A DNA stretch of 47,241 nt from Shimia sp. Its GTDB lineage: Bacteria; Pseudomonadota; Alphaproteobacteria; Rhodobacterales; Rhodobacteraceae. Below the pieces are notes generated by a model. That model was not told the origin of the DNA, searched no databases, and saw only the letters and a program-made list of their open reading frames with translations. This document shows positions 38,001 through 45,606 of this stretch, one piece after another; position 1 is the stretch's first letter; each line of letters opens with the position of its first letter. The DNA is taken from the NCBI RefSeq assembly GCF_022448905.1, contig NZ_JAKVCW010000024.1, positions 1 to 47,241 on the forward strand, in the 5' to 3' direction. The translations under genes and the position numbers were made by a program.

Positions 38001-38601
38001 TGGCCTCGTGGCTAAGTGAGATTTGAGAGAAGCCGATCTCCTCAGCCAGTTTGCCAAGACGCTGTTCGTGATCCGGGAAGCGGTAGGCGTGCATGAGGGC
38101 GATGGCCACAGAGCGGAAGCCTTTGGCGTGGGCCTCGGCCAGCGCGGCGCGGGCAGCGCTTTCGTCCAGTTCGGTGATGATGTTGCCGTCCGCATCCAGA
38201 CGTTCGTCAATTTCGATGACCTCATCATAGAGGAGTTCCGGCAGTTGGATGTCGAGGTCAAAAAGTTTCGGGCGATTCTGGTACCCGATCCGCAGCAAAT
38301 CGCGCAGGCCTTTGGTGATCAGCAGCACCACCGGCTCGCCCTTGCGTTCCAAAAGTGCGTTGGTCGCAACCGTGGTGCCCATTTTTACAGCAGCGATTTT
38401 ACCTTCGGGAATCGCTGTGTCGGCGTCCAGTTTCAGCAGCGTACGAATGCCATGCACCGCCGCGTCCCGATAGATTTCCGGGTTTTCGGACAAGAGCTTA
38501 TGGCTGTGCAGCGCACCGTCCGGGGCCTTGGCCACGATGTCCGTGAACGTGCCGCCACGGTCGACCCAAAACTGCCACTTCTCTGCTGGTTGCGTGGACA
38601 T
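35008..38601 (-). CDS. ATP-dependent 5-oxoprolinase (HyuA-HyuB fusion)
   Basis: A 1197-residue enzyme that hydrolyses 5-oxo-L-proline to glutamate with ATP. The N-terminal HyuA-like half has the ATPase phosphate loop [11 protein letters not shown] (about 14-24), [16 protein letters not shown] and [18 protein letters not shown]. The HyuB-like half starts about residue 695 ([20 protein letters not shown]) and shows [13 protein letters not shown], and [11 protein letters not shown] near the end. The full-length fusion is typical of 5-oxoprolinase rather than of split hydantoinases or acetone carboxylase. GAGGAG precedes the ATG. Divergent from a TRAP transporter and followed by pcp, which supports pyroglutamate as substrate. 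Confidence 0.9.
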   Translation of the reverse strand: MSTQPAEKWQFWVDRGGTFTDIVAKAPDGALHSHKLLSENPEIYRDAAVHGIRTLLKLDADTAIPEGKIAAVKMGTTVATNALLERKGEPVVLLITKGLRDLLRIGYQNRPKLFDLDIQLPELLYDEVIEIDERLDADGNIITELDESAARAALAEAHAKGFRSVAIALMHAYRFPDHEQRLGKLAEEIGFSQISLSHEASPLIKLVGRGDTAVVDAYLSPILRRYVDQVADALGTDQGGCDRLMFMQSNGGLTDASLFQGRDAILSGPAGGVVGMVRSAAELGFDKLIGFDMGGTSTDVCHYAGEYERSFETEVAGVRMRAPMMSIHTVAAGGGSILTYRDGRMQVGPESAGANPGPCAYRRGGPLTVTDCNVLLGKLHPDHFPHVFGPNGDLPLDADAVRAKFEALKAEIGTDKSVEDLAEGFLRIAVENMANAIKKISVQRGYDVTRYTMNCFGGAGGQHACLVADALGMESIFIHPFAGVLSAFGMGLADIRAMREAQLGCALEDSNAAAQLADIAAAARAEVASQGVAEADIIVEQRAHIRPQGAQQSLPVAFGNADKMRADFVTAHKQRFGFAPDTDDLIIDVLEAEAVGQTGEPVTMPNPAGAARTDATVPFHLNGAWQDIPLVDRTTLAVGDSVTGPAILTETTGTNMIEDGWQATCAAGGNLVLKRIVPLARKEAIGTSVDPVMLEVFNNLFMSIAEQMGATLANTAYSVNIKERYDFSCAIFDQNGDLVANAPHVPVHLGSMSESVRTVLHANADKIRPGDVFMMNNPFNGGTHLPDVTVITPVFDAAGENILYTVASRGHHADIGGKTPGSAPPDSRTIDEEGIVIDNFLLVDRGTLREEDARDLLASGPYPCRNVDQNMADLAAQIAANETGATELRKITTQFGHGTVQAYMGHVQDNAEESVRRVLDVLHDCSFSYPLDDGAKIEVAISVDKVARSATIDFTGTSDQSPLNYNAPMAICRAVVLYVFRTMVGSDIPMNEGCLKPLSLIVPEGSMINPKYPAAVISGNTEVSQAICDTLYGALGVIAGSQGTMNNFVYGNDTHQNYETICGGTGAGDGFDGTSAVHSHMTNTRMTDPEVLETRFPVRVDEFSIRHRSGGQGQTSGGNGIVRRLRFNEPMTVTVLSSHRVVPPHGAQGGGAGAVGENSVVRADGAVLELKGNDQASLEVGDVFVMKTPGGGGFGAL

Positions 38602-38641
38602 GCCGTTCTCCTCGAATCAACTTTATTGTTGCTTTATGTTT

Positions 38642-38668
38642 ATAACGCTGACAATTTGTCAACGTTAT
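38642..38668. promoter_or_regulatory. 27-bp operator-like palindrome between oplAH and the TRAP genes
   Basis: ATAACGCTGACAA (38642-38654), central T, TTGTCAACGTTAT (38656-38668): 13-bp arms with one mismatch. On the minus strand it contains a perfect -35 box TTGACA (38662-38657) with CATAAA 18 bases on, so a bound protein would block the oplAH promoter; on the plus strand TTGTCA could serve the TRAP genes. The nearby MarR-type regulator is the likely binder, by inference. Confidence 0.65.
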
Positions 38669-38707
38669 GTGATTGTAAGAATCAAGAAAACGAACAGGGA
38701 GCAACCT

Positions 38708-39667
38708 ATGAAACATGTAATCGCCTTTTCGGCGGCGCTGGCCTGCGCCGCGCCTGCATTTGCTGATGCCTGGGACATGCCGACGCCTTATGGCGACAGC
38801 ACCTTCCACACCCAGAACATCGCGCAATTTGCCGATGATGTGCGTGAAGCCACCAATGGCGATCTGGACATCACCCTGCACAGTGCCGGCTCGCTGATCC
38901 CACATGCGGAGATTAAAAACGCCGTGCGCTCACGTCAGGTGCCTGCTGGTGAGTTCTTCCTGTCCCGCCTGTCCAACGAAGACCTGGCCTATGGCATCGA
39001 CAGCCAGCCGCTGGTGGCGACCTCTTACGACGAAGCCAAGAAGCTCTGGGATGCGCAGAAGCCGGTTGTGACTGAACTGCTGGCCGAGCAAGGTCTGGTG
39101 CCGCTGTTCTCCGTGCCATGGCCTGCGCAGGGTCTCTACACGAACGGTGAGATTGCCACTGTGGACGACCTGAACGGTCTGCGGTTCCGCGCTTATAACG
39201 CGGCGTTAGAAGAGTTTGCCACGCTGGCTGGTGCCGCGCCGGTGCAGGTTGAGGCTTCCAACATTCCGCAGGCGTTCTCCACCGGTCAGGTACAGGCGAT
39301 GATCACCTCACCGTCCACTGGCGTGAACTCCACCGCGTGGGATTTTGTGACCCACTACAGCCCAATCAACGCCTGGGTGCCAAAGAACATCGTGGTTGTG
39401 AACCAGCGTGTGTTTGACAAGCTGAGCGATGACACCAAAGCGGCCGTTCTGGCTGCAGCGGCCACGGCGGAAACCCGCGGCTGGGAGATGTCTGCAGCGG
39501 AAGCTGAGGCGAAAACTGCCGAGCTCGCAGCAAACGGCATTACCGTTTACGAGCCAAGCGCAGAACTGGTCGAAGGCCTGCAGGGCATCGGCACCAAAAT
39601 GCTGGACAACTGGAAAGCCAATGCGTCTGACGCCGCGCTGTCGATCCTGACCACGTACCAGCAATAA
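38708..39667 (+). CDS. TRAP transporter substrate-binding protein (DctP family)
   Basis: A 319-residue periplasmic protein with signal peptide MKHVIAFSAALACAAPAFA (cleavage after residue 19). The mature part shows the TRAP features: YGDSTFHTQNIAQFADDV, a conserved arginine in LNGLRFRAYNAALEEFA, and IPQAFSTGQVQAMITSP. It hands the ligand to the DctQM permease. Shared control with 5-oxoprolinase makes pyroglutamate the best guess. Precedent: the Bordetella DctP6 and DctP7 TRAP proteins bind pyroglutamic acid. The ATG has AGGGAG 6 bases upstream. A hairpin follows before dctQ. Confidence 0.93.
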   Translation: MKHVIAFSAALACAAPAFADAWDMPTPYGDSTFHTQNIAQFADDVREATNGDLDITLHSAGSLIPHAEIKNAVRSRQVPAGEFFLSRLSNEDLAYGIDSQPLVATSYDEAKKLWDAQKPVVTELLAEQGLVPLFSVPWPAQGLYTNGEIATVDDLNGLRFRAYNAALEEFATLAGAAPVQVEASNIPQAFSTGQVQAMITSPSTGVNSTAWDFVTHYSPINAWVPKNIVVVNQRVFDKLSDDTKAAVLAAAATAETRGWEMSAAEAEAKTAELAANGITVYEPSAELVEGLQGIGTKMLDNWKANASDAALSILTTYQQ

Positions 39668-39681
39668 CCACCACTCACGAG

Positions 39682-39714
39682 AGACCGGCGACACCCCGTG
39701 CCGCCGGTCTTTTT
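39682..39714 (+). terminator. Terminator/attenuator between TRAP P and Q genes
   Basis: AGACCGGCG (39682-39690), 11-base loop, CGCCGGTCT (39702-39710), then TTTT. It would let the binding protein be made in excess over the permease. Confidence 0.75.
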
Positions 39715-39745
39715 GTGCCACCAAACCGATGGGGAGAGGTTTGTC

Positions 39746-40270
39746 ATGCGCCGAATTCTAAACGCAACCTACAAGGCCGCAGGGATGCTCAGCGCCTTTC
39801 TGATCCTGGCGATATGCCTGTTGATCAGTGCGCAGATTGTGCTCAACGGTATGGGCCGTTTGATGCCCGGCGTGTTGCCCTCAACCATTCCGTCCTATGC
39901 AGATTTCGCAGGCTTTATGCTCGCAGGCGCCACCTTCCTGGCCATGGCTTACACATTGCGCTCAGGCGGGCACATCCGCGTGAACCTAGTGGTGCAACGC
40001 CTGTCTCCCCGCGTTGTACTGATCGCCGAATTCCTCGCCCTCACCGTCGCCAGCGTCTTTGTTGGTTACGCGCTCTACTTCAGCGGCGCGCTGGTGCTGG
40101 AAAGCCTGCACTACGGCGATGTGTCCAACGGCATCATCCCCGTGCCGCTTTGGCTGCCACAATCCGCCATGACCTTTGGCATGGGGCTCTTGTTGATCGC
40201 CCTGCTGCACTCATTGGTCGACCTGATCACCACCGGCACCTCGGTGCTCAACACCCCAGATGAGGTCTAA
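39746..40270 (+). CDS. TRAP transporter small permease (DctQ family)
   Basis: A 174-residue membrane protein with four hydrophobic segments (about 12-32, 48-68, 90-112 and 134-158), the normal DctQ topology. The loop LRSGGHIRVNLVVQRLSP is a recognisable family stretch. It pairs with DctM to form the sodium-driven permease. The ATG at 39746 has GGGGAGAGG upstream; the frame is open further upstream through the hairpin but that is not coding. dctM starts 3 bases after its stop. Confidence 0.92.
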   Translation: MRRILNATYKAAGMLSAFLILAICLLISAQIVLNGMGRLMPGVLPSTIPSYADFAGFMLAGATFLAMAYTLRSGGHIRVNLVVQRLSPRVVLIAEFLALTVASVFVGYALYFSGALVLESLHYGDVSNGIIPVPLWLPQSAMTFGMGLLLIALLHSLVDLITTGTSVLNTPDEV

Positions 40271-40273
40271 GCC

Positions 40274-41575
40274 ATGGCTGATCCGTTGATTGCTCTGATC
40301 CTTTTGGGTCTTTTGTTGGTTTGTCTCGCCGCGGGCCTATGGGTGGCAATTTCGCTGGGCGTGGTCGCGCTTGTGGCGCTGTTGGCCTTTTCTAACGCTC
40401 CGGCTGGACTGGTGCTGGCGACAACCTTCTGGGGACACTCCCACAGCTGGGCGCTGACCGCCCTGCCCTTGTTTATCCTGATGGGAGAAATCCTGTTACG
40501 CTCGCGCCTGAGCAACGACATGTTCTCCGGTCTAGCCCCTTGGCTGGGCCGCGCGCCGGGACGGCTTTTGCATGTGAACGTCTTTGGCTGCGCTATCTTT
40601 GCCGCCGTGTCTGGCTCTTCTGCTGCCACAGCCGCCACGATTGGCCGGATGTCCGTGCCCGAGCTGACCGAGCGCGGCTATCCACAAAGCCTGATCCTAG
40701 GCACATTGGCGGGTTCGGCCACGCTGGGCCTTTTGATACCGCCGTCGATCATCCTGATCGTCTATGGGGTGGCCACGGAGCAATCCATTGCCCGCCTGTT
40801 CATTGCGGGGGTGTTGCCGGGCGTGATGCTGATCACCCTCTTCGCAGGCTATGTGGCCGTGCGCGCCTGGATGAACCCGGAATTGATCCCACAAGAGGCC
40901 AAACAGTTCAGCTTTGCAGAGCGCATCAAAGCCTCCCGCAATCTGATCCCGGTGGCTCTCCTGATCATTGGCGTTATTGGCTCCATCTATACAGGTTTGG
41001 CATCTCCTACAGACGCAGCCGCCTTGGGCGTGGTTCTGGCAACATTGCTTGCATGGCTCTCCGGCGGGTTTAGCTGGAAGCTGTTCATGGATGCGCTGCT
41101 GTCTGCCACGCGCACCTCCTGCATGATTGCCTTTATCCTGCTTGGCGCGGCTTACTTGTCTGTGGCGATGGGCTTCACCGGCCTGCCTCGCAACCTCGCG
41201 ACCTGGATTGCTGAGATGAACCTCTCTGCGCCTATGTTGCTCTTGGCGCTGACCATCTTCTTCATCATCCTTGGCTGCTTCTTGGACGGGATTTCAGTGG
41301 TGGTGCTGACCACCTCCATCATCATGCCAATGATCGCCGCCGTTGGCATCGACCCGCTGTGGTTTGGCATCTACCTCGTGATCGTGGTGGAGATGAGCCA
41401 GATCACCCCACCGGTGGGCTTCAACCTGTTTGTCATCCAAGGCATGACCGGCATCAACATCCTTGAGGTGGCCAAAGCGGCCTTCCCCTTCTTCCTGTTG
41501 TTGCTCGTTGGTGTGGGTCTGATCGCGGTGTTCCCGCAGATCGTGACCTACCTGCCCGAACTGATGAGCCGCTAA
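40274..41575 (+). CDS. TRAP transporter large permease (DctM family)
   Basis: A 433-residue protein with about twelve hydrophobic segments, the transport subunit of the TRAP system. Family blocks: FAAVSGSSAATAATIGRMSVPEL (core FAAVSGSSAATAA), GLLIPPSIILIVYG, GLASPTDAAALGV, and the C-terminal VVEMSQITPPVGFNLFVIQ. It uses the sodium gradient. Its stop codon overlaps that of the convergent regulator gene. Confidence 0.95.
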   Translation: MADPLIALILLGLLLVCLAAGLWVAISLGVVALVALLAFSNAPAGLVLATTFWGHSHSWALTALPLFILMGEILLRSRLSNDMFSGLAPWLGRAPGRLLHVNVFGCAIFAAVSGSSAATAATIGRMSVPELTERGYPQSLILGTLAGSATLGLLIPPSIILIVYGVATEQSIARLFIAGVLPGVMLITLFAGYVAVRAWMNPELIPQEAKQFSFAERIKASRNLIPVALLIIGVIGSIYTGLASPTDAAALGVVLATLLAWLSGGFSWKLFMDALLSATRTSCMIAFILLGAAYLSVAMGFTGLPRNLATWIAEMNLSAPMLLLALTIFFIILGCFLDGISVVVLTTSIIMPMIAAVGIDPLWFGIYLVIVVEMSQITPPVGFNLFVIQGMTGINILEVAKAAFPFFLLLLVGVGLIAVFPQIVTYLPELMSR

Positions 41576-42078
41576 AGCGAGGCGGCGGCCCGGCTGGCCT
41601 GATCATATTGGCCGGACAACAAACGCAGACTGGAGGCGATGTCGCGCATGTCGTCTCCGGTCATATCCAAACGCGACAGCCCTTCGACAAAACAGCGATC
41701 GCGCACGGTGCGATAGCCTTCACATAGCGCAATCCCAGCCTCAGACGGGCGATAGAACACTTCTTTGCCGCGTTTCTCGGATTCAATCAGCCCCATTTTC
41801 AACAGCTTCTTGAGCGCGTAGTTGACGGTGTGGCTGTCCTCGATATTCAGTAGAAAACCAATATCTGTCAGACGCTTATCCCGATCCCGATGATTGAGGT
41901 TGTGCAGCACCAGAATCTCCAGCGGCGTCATATCGGCATTGCCCGCCGCCGCCATGCAGCGGGTCATCCAGCGCGAAAAAGCATTGTAGGCAATGATCAT
42001 GCCGTATTCGACTTCCGAGGCTTCCCAACCGTCGCCTTCAGCAAGGTGGCGAGAGGAGACAATGCGTCGTTTTTCCAT
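41572..42078 (-). CDS. MarR-type winged-helix regulator
   Basis: A 168-residue regulator with the MarR-like arrangement: N-terminal helices (IIAYNAFSRWMTRCMAAAG), helix-turn-helix (TPLEILVLHNLNHRD, LTDIGFLLNIEDSHTVNYALKKL outlined) and wing (MGLIESEKRGKEVFYRPSEAG), then a C-terminal dimerisation helix. It is convergent with the TRAP operon, and the two stop codons overlap (TAG/TAA, 41572-41575). It most likely controls the pyroglutamate locus through the palindrome at 38642-38668. I see no copy of that palindrome before its own start. Confidence 0.88.
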   Translation of the reverse strand: MEKRRIVSSRHLAEGDGWEASEVEYGMIIAYNAFSRWMTRCMAAAGNADMTPLEILVLHNLNHRDRDKRLTDIGFLLNIEDSHTVNYALKKLLKMGLIESEKRGKEVFYRPSEAGIALCEGYRTVRDRCFVEGLSRLDMTGDDMRDIASSLRLLSGQYDQASRAAASL

Positions 42079-42292
42079 GGTTTGACCTCATCATATCGGT
42101 AAATTGCCAGCGTGTTTTCAGCGTACACGACCTATTGCCTGACATGCAAATGCGCAGTTTCTTTGAATTTTTCCCAACGATAGACGCACCTCACGCGGCC
42201 GGTTGCCAGCCCAAGATCGCACGTTATGCTGCCACGACACGCACTTTTGGCCTGTATTGGGAGCCGAAGCGGACGTGTTAGGGGGAGACTAG
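42079..42292. promoter_or_regulatory. Divergent promoter region between the MarR-type gene and the sensor operon
   Basis: 214 bases without a gene, holding promoters for the regulator (minus) and the binding protein/kinase/regulator operon (plus). I see GGGGGAG (42281-42287) as the ribosome site of the plus-strand gene and a CGTGT...ACACG dyad near 42111-42129, but no convincing promoter or copy of the neighbouring palindromes. Confidence 0.3.
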
Positions 42293-43576
42293 GTGAGACT
42301 TTCGGGAACACAATGGCGAGGTATGCGAAGCGGCAAGACCGCTTTGGCCGCGCTGGTGGTGAGCCTTCTGGGCACGCAACTCTATGCCCAACAGCTCCGG
42401 GTTTTGACCTCCATGCCACCCGGTTTTTATCAGCCGTTTGTGGCCGCGTTTTCCAAGCAGCATCCCGACGTGGACGTCATCACGCTCAACAAAAATACCA
42501 ACGCCTCGGTGGATGAAATCCTGCGCGGCAACGAGCGGCAATTTGATGTGTTCTGGTCCTCCTCACCGGAAGCCTTTGAGTTGCTGCAACAGAACGGGCA
42601 TCTGGCGGCTTTACCAGCCACCGGTGCACCCGATGTGCATTCTTTTGCGTATTCGGCCCTGGGGTGGACCCAAAAACAAAGCCGCGCAGCTGCGGCCTCC
42701 GCAGGTTGGGATGCGCTCTTGGCACCGGAAAACGCGGGTGCAATTGCCATGGCCCGTCCTTCACGGTCGGGGTCCACGCATATGGTGCTGGAACGTTCCT
42801 TGCAGGTGCGCGGCTGGCAGGAGGGTTGGGCCTATTTGCTGGAACTCGCGGGCAATCTTAGCACCATCACCGCGCGCAGCTTCACTGTCCTGGATGGCGT
42901 GGCAAACGGGCGGTTTGACATAGGGCTGACCATCGATTTTCTCGCCCATTCTCGCGCGGACGAAGATCTGAGTTTTGTCTATGGAACGCCGGTCATGGTC
43001 ACCACCGCCCGCATTGCGGTACTGGCGGATGGCAAGACACCGGAACAGGCCCGGGCCTTTGTGGACTTTGTGATCTCTGACGCGGGGCAGCGGCTGTTAA
43101 TGACGCCGGAGATTGCGCGCACGCCACATGCGGCGCATATCCGGGCTGAGGCCACGGCACTCTATCATCAGGTGCTGGAAGATGCGTTGACATTGAACTG
43201 GCTGGAGTATGATGCGGCGCTTGCGAGTGAACGGTATTGGGCGGTGAACGCGCTGTTTGATGCTTTTGTGTTTGAGATGTTTGACACGCGCCGGGAGGCG
43301 TGGCGCAGGCTGCGGGCGCTAGAAGCCGAACAGGCGGCGCCTACCGTGGCAATGCATGACATTCGCCGGCTGCTGACCACCATGCCAATTGCAGAGGACG
43401 CTGTGGGCAACGAGGGGCGGGCGACGAATGCCAATGCCTTTGCCACATTGTCTGAGCGGCAAGAGGCCAGTTTGCAGGAGTGGCGCGCGGCGTCGCAGGT
43501 TTTGCTGAGCGAGGCGGGCCGCTTGCTGCGGGTGTTGGAAGCGGAACGGGCCAACGCCTTGGTGCGCGACGAATGA
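42293..43576 (+). CDS. Periplasmic binding protein of a three-component system (PgtC-like)
   Basis: A 427-residue protein with a GTG start behind GGGGGAG and a signal peptide ending LYA (cleavage near residue 32). Residues about 35-310 form a type 2 periplasmic binding fold (LRVLTSMPPG, LNKNTNASVDEI, FDVFWSSSPEAFELL). The last 120 residues are a helical, Glu/Ala/Arg-rich extension not usual in transport binding proteins. It overlaps the kinase gene by ATGA and no permease genes follow it directly. Layout and resemblance to Salmonella PgtC suggest it presents a ligand to the kinase. A paralogue starts at 46980. Confidence 0.82.
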   Translation: MRLSGTQWRGMRSGKTALAALVVSLLGTQLYAQQLRVLTSMPPGFYQPFVAAFSKQHPDVDVITLNKNTNASVDEILRGNERQFDVFWSSSPEAFELLQQNGHLAALPATGAPDVHSFAYSALGWTQKQSRAAAASAGWDALLAPENAGAIAMARPSRSGSTHMVLERSLQVRGWQEGWAYLLELAGNLSTITARSFTVLDGVANGRFDIGLTIDFLAHSRADEDLSFVYGTPVMVTTARIAVLADGKTPEQARAFVDFVISDAGQRLLMTPEIARTPHAAHIRAEATALYHQVLEDALTLNWLEYDAALASERYWAVNALFDAFVFEMFDTRREAWRRLRALEAEQAAPTVAMHDIRRLLTTMPIAEDAVGNEGRATNANAFATLSERQEASLQEWRAASQVLLSEAGRLLRVLEAERANALVRDE

Positions 43577-45606
43577 GACTGCCCCCTGTTTTGACCCGCG
43601 CGTCGGTGTGGAACCGACTGCTACTCACGATCTCTGGCATCATCCTGACGGTGTGGCTGGTGCTGGCGGTGTCGATCCTGTTTTTCCTGAAGGCGCAGCG
43701 CGATTATGCGGCGATTGCGTCTGAGCAAATCCCGGCACTGGCGGCAGTGAGTGCATTGGCGGAGTATTCGGCGCAGCTGTCCACTGTGGCGACGCAGATT
43801 GTGGGGCAAAGCGGGACGCCGGACATGGCGGCGCAATTGGAGTTGGGAGAGATTGTTTCTGGTCTGACGGCCAGTCTCACCCCGATTTCACAGACAGAAG
43901 GCACTGGAGAGGCGCCGGAGATTGTTGCGCGTGTGAGTGAAGGACTGTCGGAGATCCAGAGGCTGCAGGGGGCGATTGGGCAGTCGGAGCGTGAGATGGG
44001 CGCGCAGCTCAATACGCTGCGGTGGTTGAATGCGGATGTGCAGGATGAGGTCGACCCGCTGCTGAGTGACTTTGCCTTCAACATTTCCATTGCCATGAGC
44101 AGTCTGGTGACCAGTGCGGACCCGGATTTTCGTGCACGGCAGGCGCGGTTGATCGAAAACGAAGGCCAACAGCGCGATACCGTGCGGCGACTGGGGGACA
44201 GCACAGCCAATACCGTGACGTTGATTTTTCAGGCGGCGGTGGCGGAAAACCGGCAGCGGCTGGCGCAGTTACAAGGGCTGACGGACGATGCCTTGGTGCG
44301 CATTGCTGGTCTTCGGACCCAGCTTGACGACAAGCCCGAACTGACCACTCTCCGGCAATCTGTGGAAGCCTTGGTGCCAGTTGCGACCAGCGAGACCGGC
44401 GTGTTTCGCTTGCGACTGGCGTGGCTGGACGCGCAAGCCGATATGCTTGCAAGCCTAGCGGCGCTGCAAACCGACCTGGGCAATTTGCAACTTGTGCTGT
44501 CGGCTGCGGGTCAAGAGCAGCGGGCGCGGATTTTGGCTCAGACTGAGCGGTCGCGGCAGGACACAACCTTGGCCATCAGGTGGTTGATTGGCCTAACCGC
44601 GCTGGCGGCGATGATCGGGTTTGGCGTGTTGTTTGGCTATATCCGGACCGGGATTGTGCGCCCGCTGCGGCGGATGACCAAACGGTTGAGTGACATCGCG
44701 CAGGGTCAGAACCTAATGCTGCCACCCAACAAAGAAGACGATGAAATTGTGCAACTGTCCGTGGCGATTTCCGAGTTTGAACGCTCCATTCAAACCCGCG
44801 ATGCGGCGCTGATGTCCCTGGAAACCGAAGTGCAGGAACGCCGGCGCGCCGTTGAGACCCTCAAACAAACGCAGATGGAATTGATCCAGGCAGGGAAGAT
44901 GGCCGCACTGGGACAGATGTCGGCCGGGATTGCGCATGAACTGAACCAGCCGCTAGCCGCAATGCAGCACCGTTTGCAATTGCTGGAAGACTATGTGACC
45001 GAAGGCGATGCCGAGATGACCGCGCGGCAACTGGCCCGTCTGGACGGTCTGATTGATCGCATGACCCGCACGATCGCCTACCTGCGCAATTTTGCACGGC
45101 GCTCCGAATTCAGTGAGGACAGGCTGCCTCTGGATGAACTGGTGAGTGACTCTCTGGCGCTCTTGAAAGCACGCATCACGCAGGAGGCCACCGAGATCAC
45201 GGTGGCGAACGACCTGCCCCAGTTGACTGTGATTGGCGACAAAATTCTGATCGAACAGGTGCTGGTCAACATCCTGTCCAACGCTCTGGACGCCACCCAG
45301 CAAGCAGAGCGGCCCGGCCAGATCTCCATCAGCGCGCAATTGATCGACAACGCCGTGCATCTCGCGGTGCGCGACAATGGTGCCGGGTTTGACCTGATCC
45401 CTGCCGCCGAAGCGCTGGACCCTTTTGTGACCACCAAGGAGGTTGGAAAGGGGCTGGGACTGGGCTTGTCGATTTCCTACAACATCATGAAAGACCTGAA
45501 CGGCGACTTGCAACTGAGCCCCAACACGGATGGGCCGGGTGCAACGGCAACGCTTGTTCTACGCACAGGGGGAGCAGATGCAGCCGCAGATAATCTTGGT
45601 GGATGA
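43573..45606 (+). CDS. Sensor histidine kinase (PgtB/DctB-like)
   Basis: A 677-residue kinase with TM1 at about 16-39, a large helical periplasmic sensor (about 40-336), TM2 at 337-357, HAMP, a coiled coil, and the dimerisation box GIAHELNQPLAAM with phospho-accepting His455. The ATPase has N-box NILSNALDA, G1 DNGAGFDL and G2 GKGLGLGLS. AHELNQPLAAM is the DctB/PgtB-type H-box. It starts by a 4-base overlap with the binding protein gene and overlaps the regulator by 29 bases. The input is probably the binding protein of the first gene contacting the periplasmic domain. Confidence 0.92.
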   Translation: MRLPPVLTRASVWNRLLLTISGIILTVWLVLAVSILFFLKAQRDYAAIASEQIPALAAVSALAEYSAQLSTVATQIVGQSGTPDMAAQLELGEIVSGLTASLTPISQTEGTGEAPEIVARVSEGLSEIQRLQGAIGQSEREMGAQLNTLRWLNADVQDEVDPLLSDFAFNISIAMSSLVTSADPDFRARQARLIENEGQQRDTVRRLGDSTANTVTLIFQAAVAENRQRLAQLQGLTDDALVRIAGLRTQLDDKPELTTLRQSVEALVPVATSETGVFRLRLAWLDAQADMLASLAALQTDLGNLQLVLSAAGQEQRARILAQTERSRQDTTLAIRWLIGLTALAAMIGFGVLFGYIRTGIVRPLRRMTKRLSDIAQGQNLMLPPNKEDDEIVQLSVAISEFERSIQTRDAALMSLETEVQERRRAVETLKQTQMELIQAGKMAALGQMSAGIAHELNQPLAAMQHRLQLLEDYVTEGDAEMTARQLARLDGLIDRMTRTIAYLRNFARRSEFSEDRLPLDELVSDSLALLKARITQEATEITVANDLPQLTVIGDKILIEQVLVNILSNALDATQQAERPGQISISAQLIDNAVHLAVRDNGAGFDLIPAAEALDPFVTTKEVGKGLGLGLSISYNIMKDLNGDLQLSPNTDGPGATATLVLRTGGADAAADNLGG

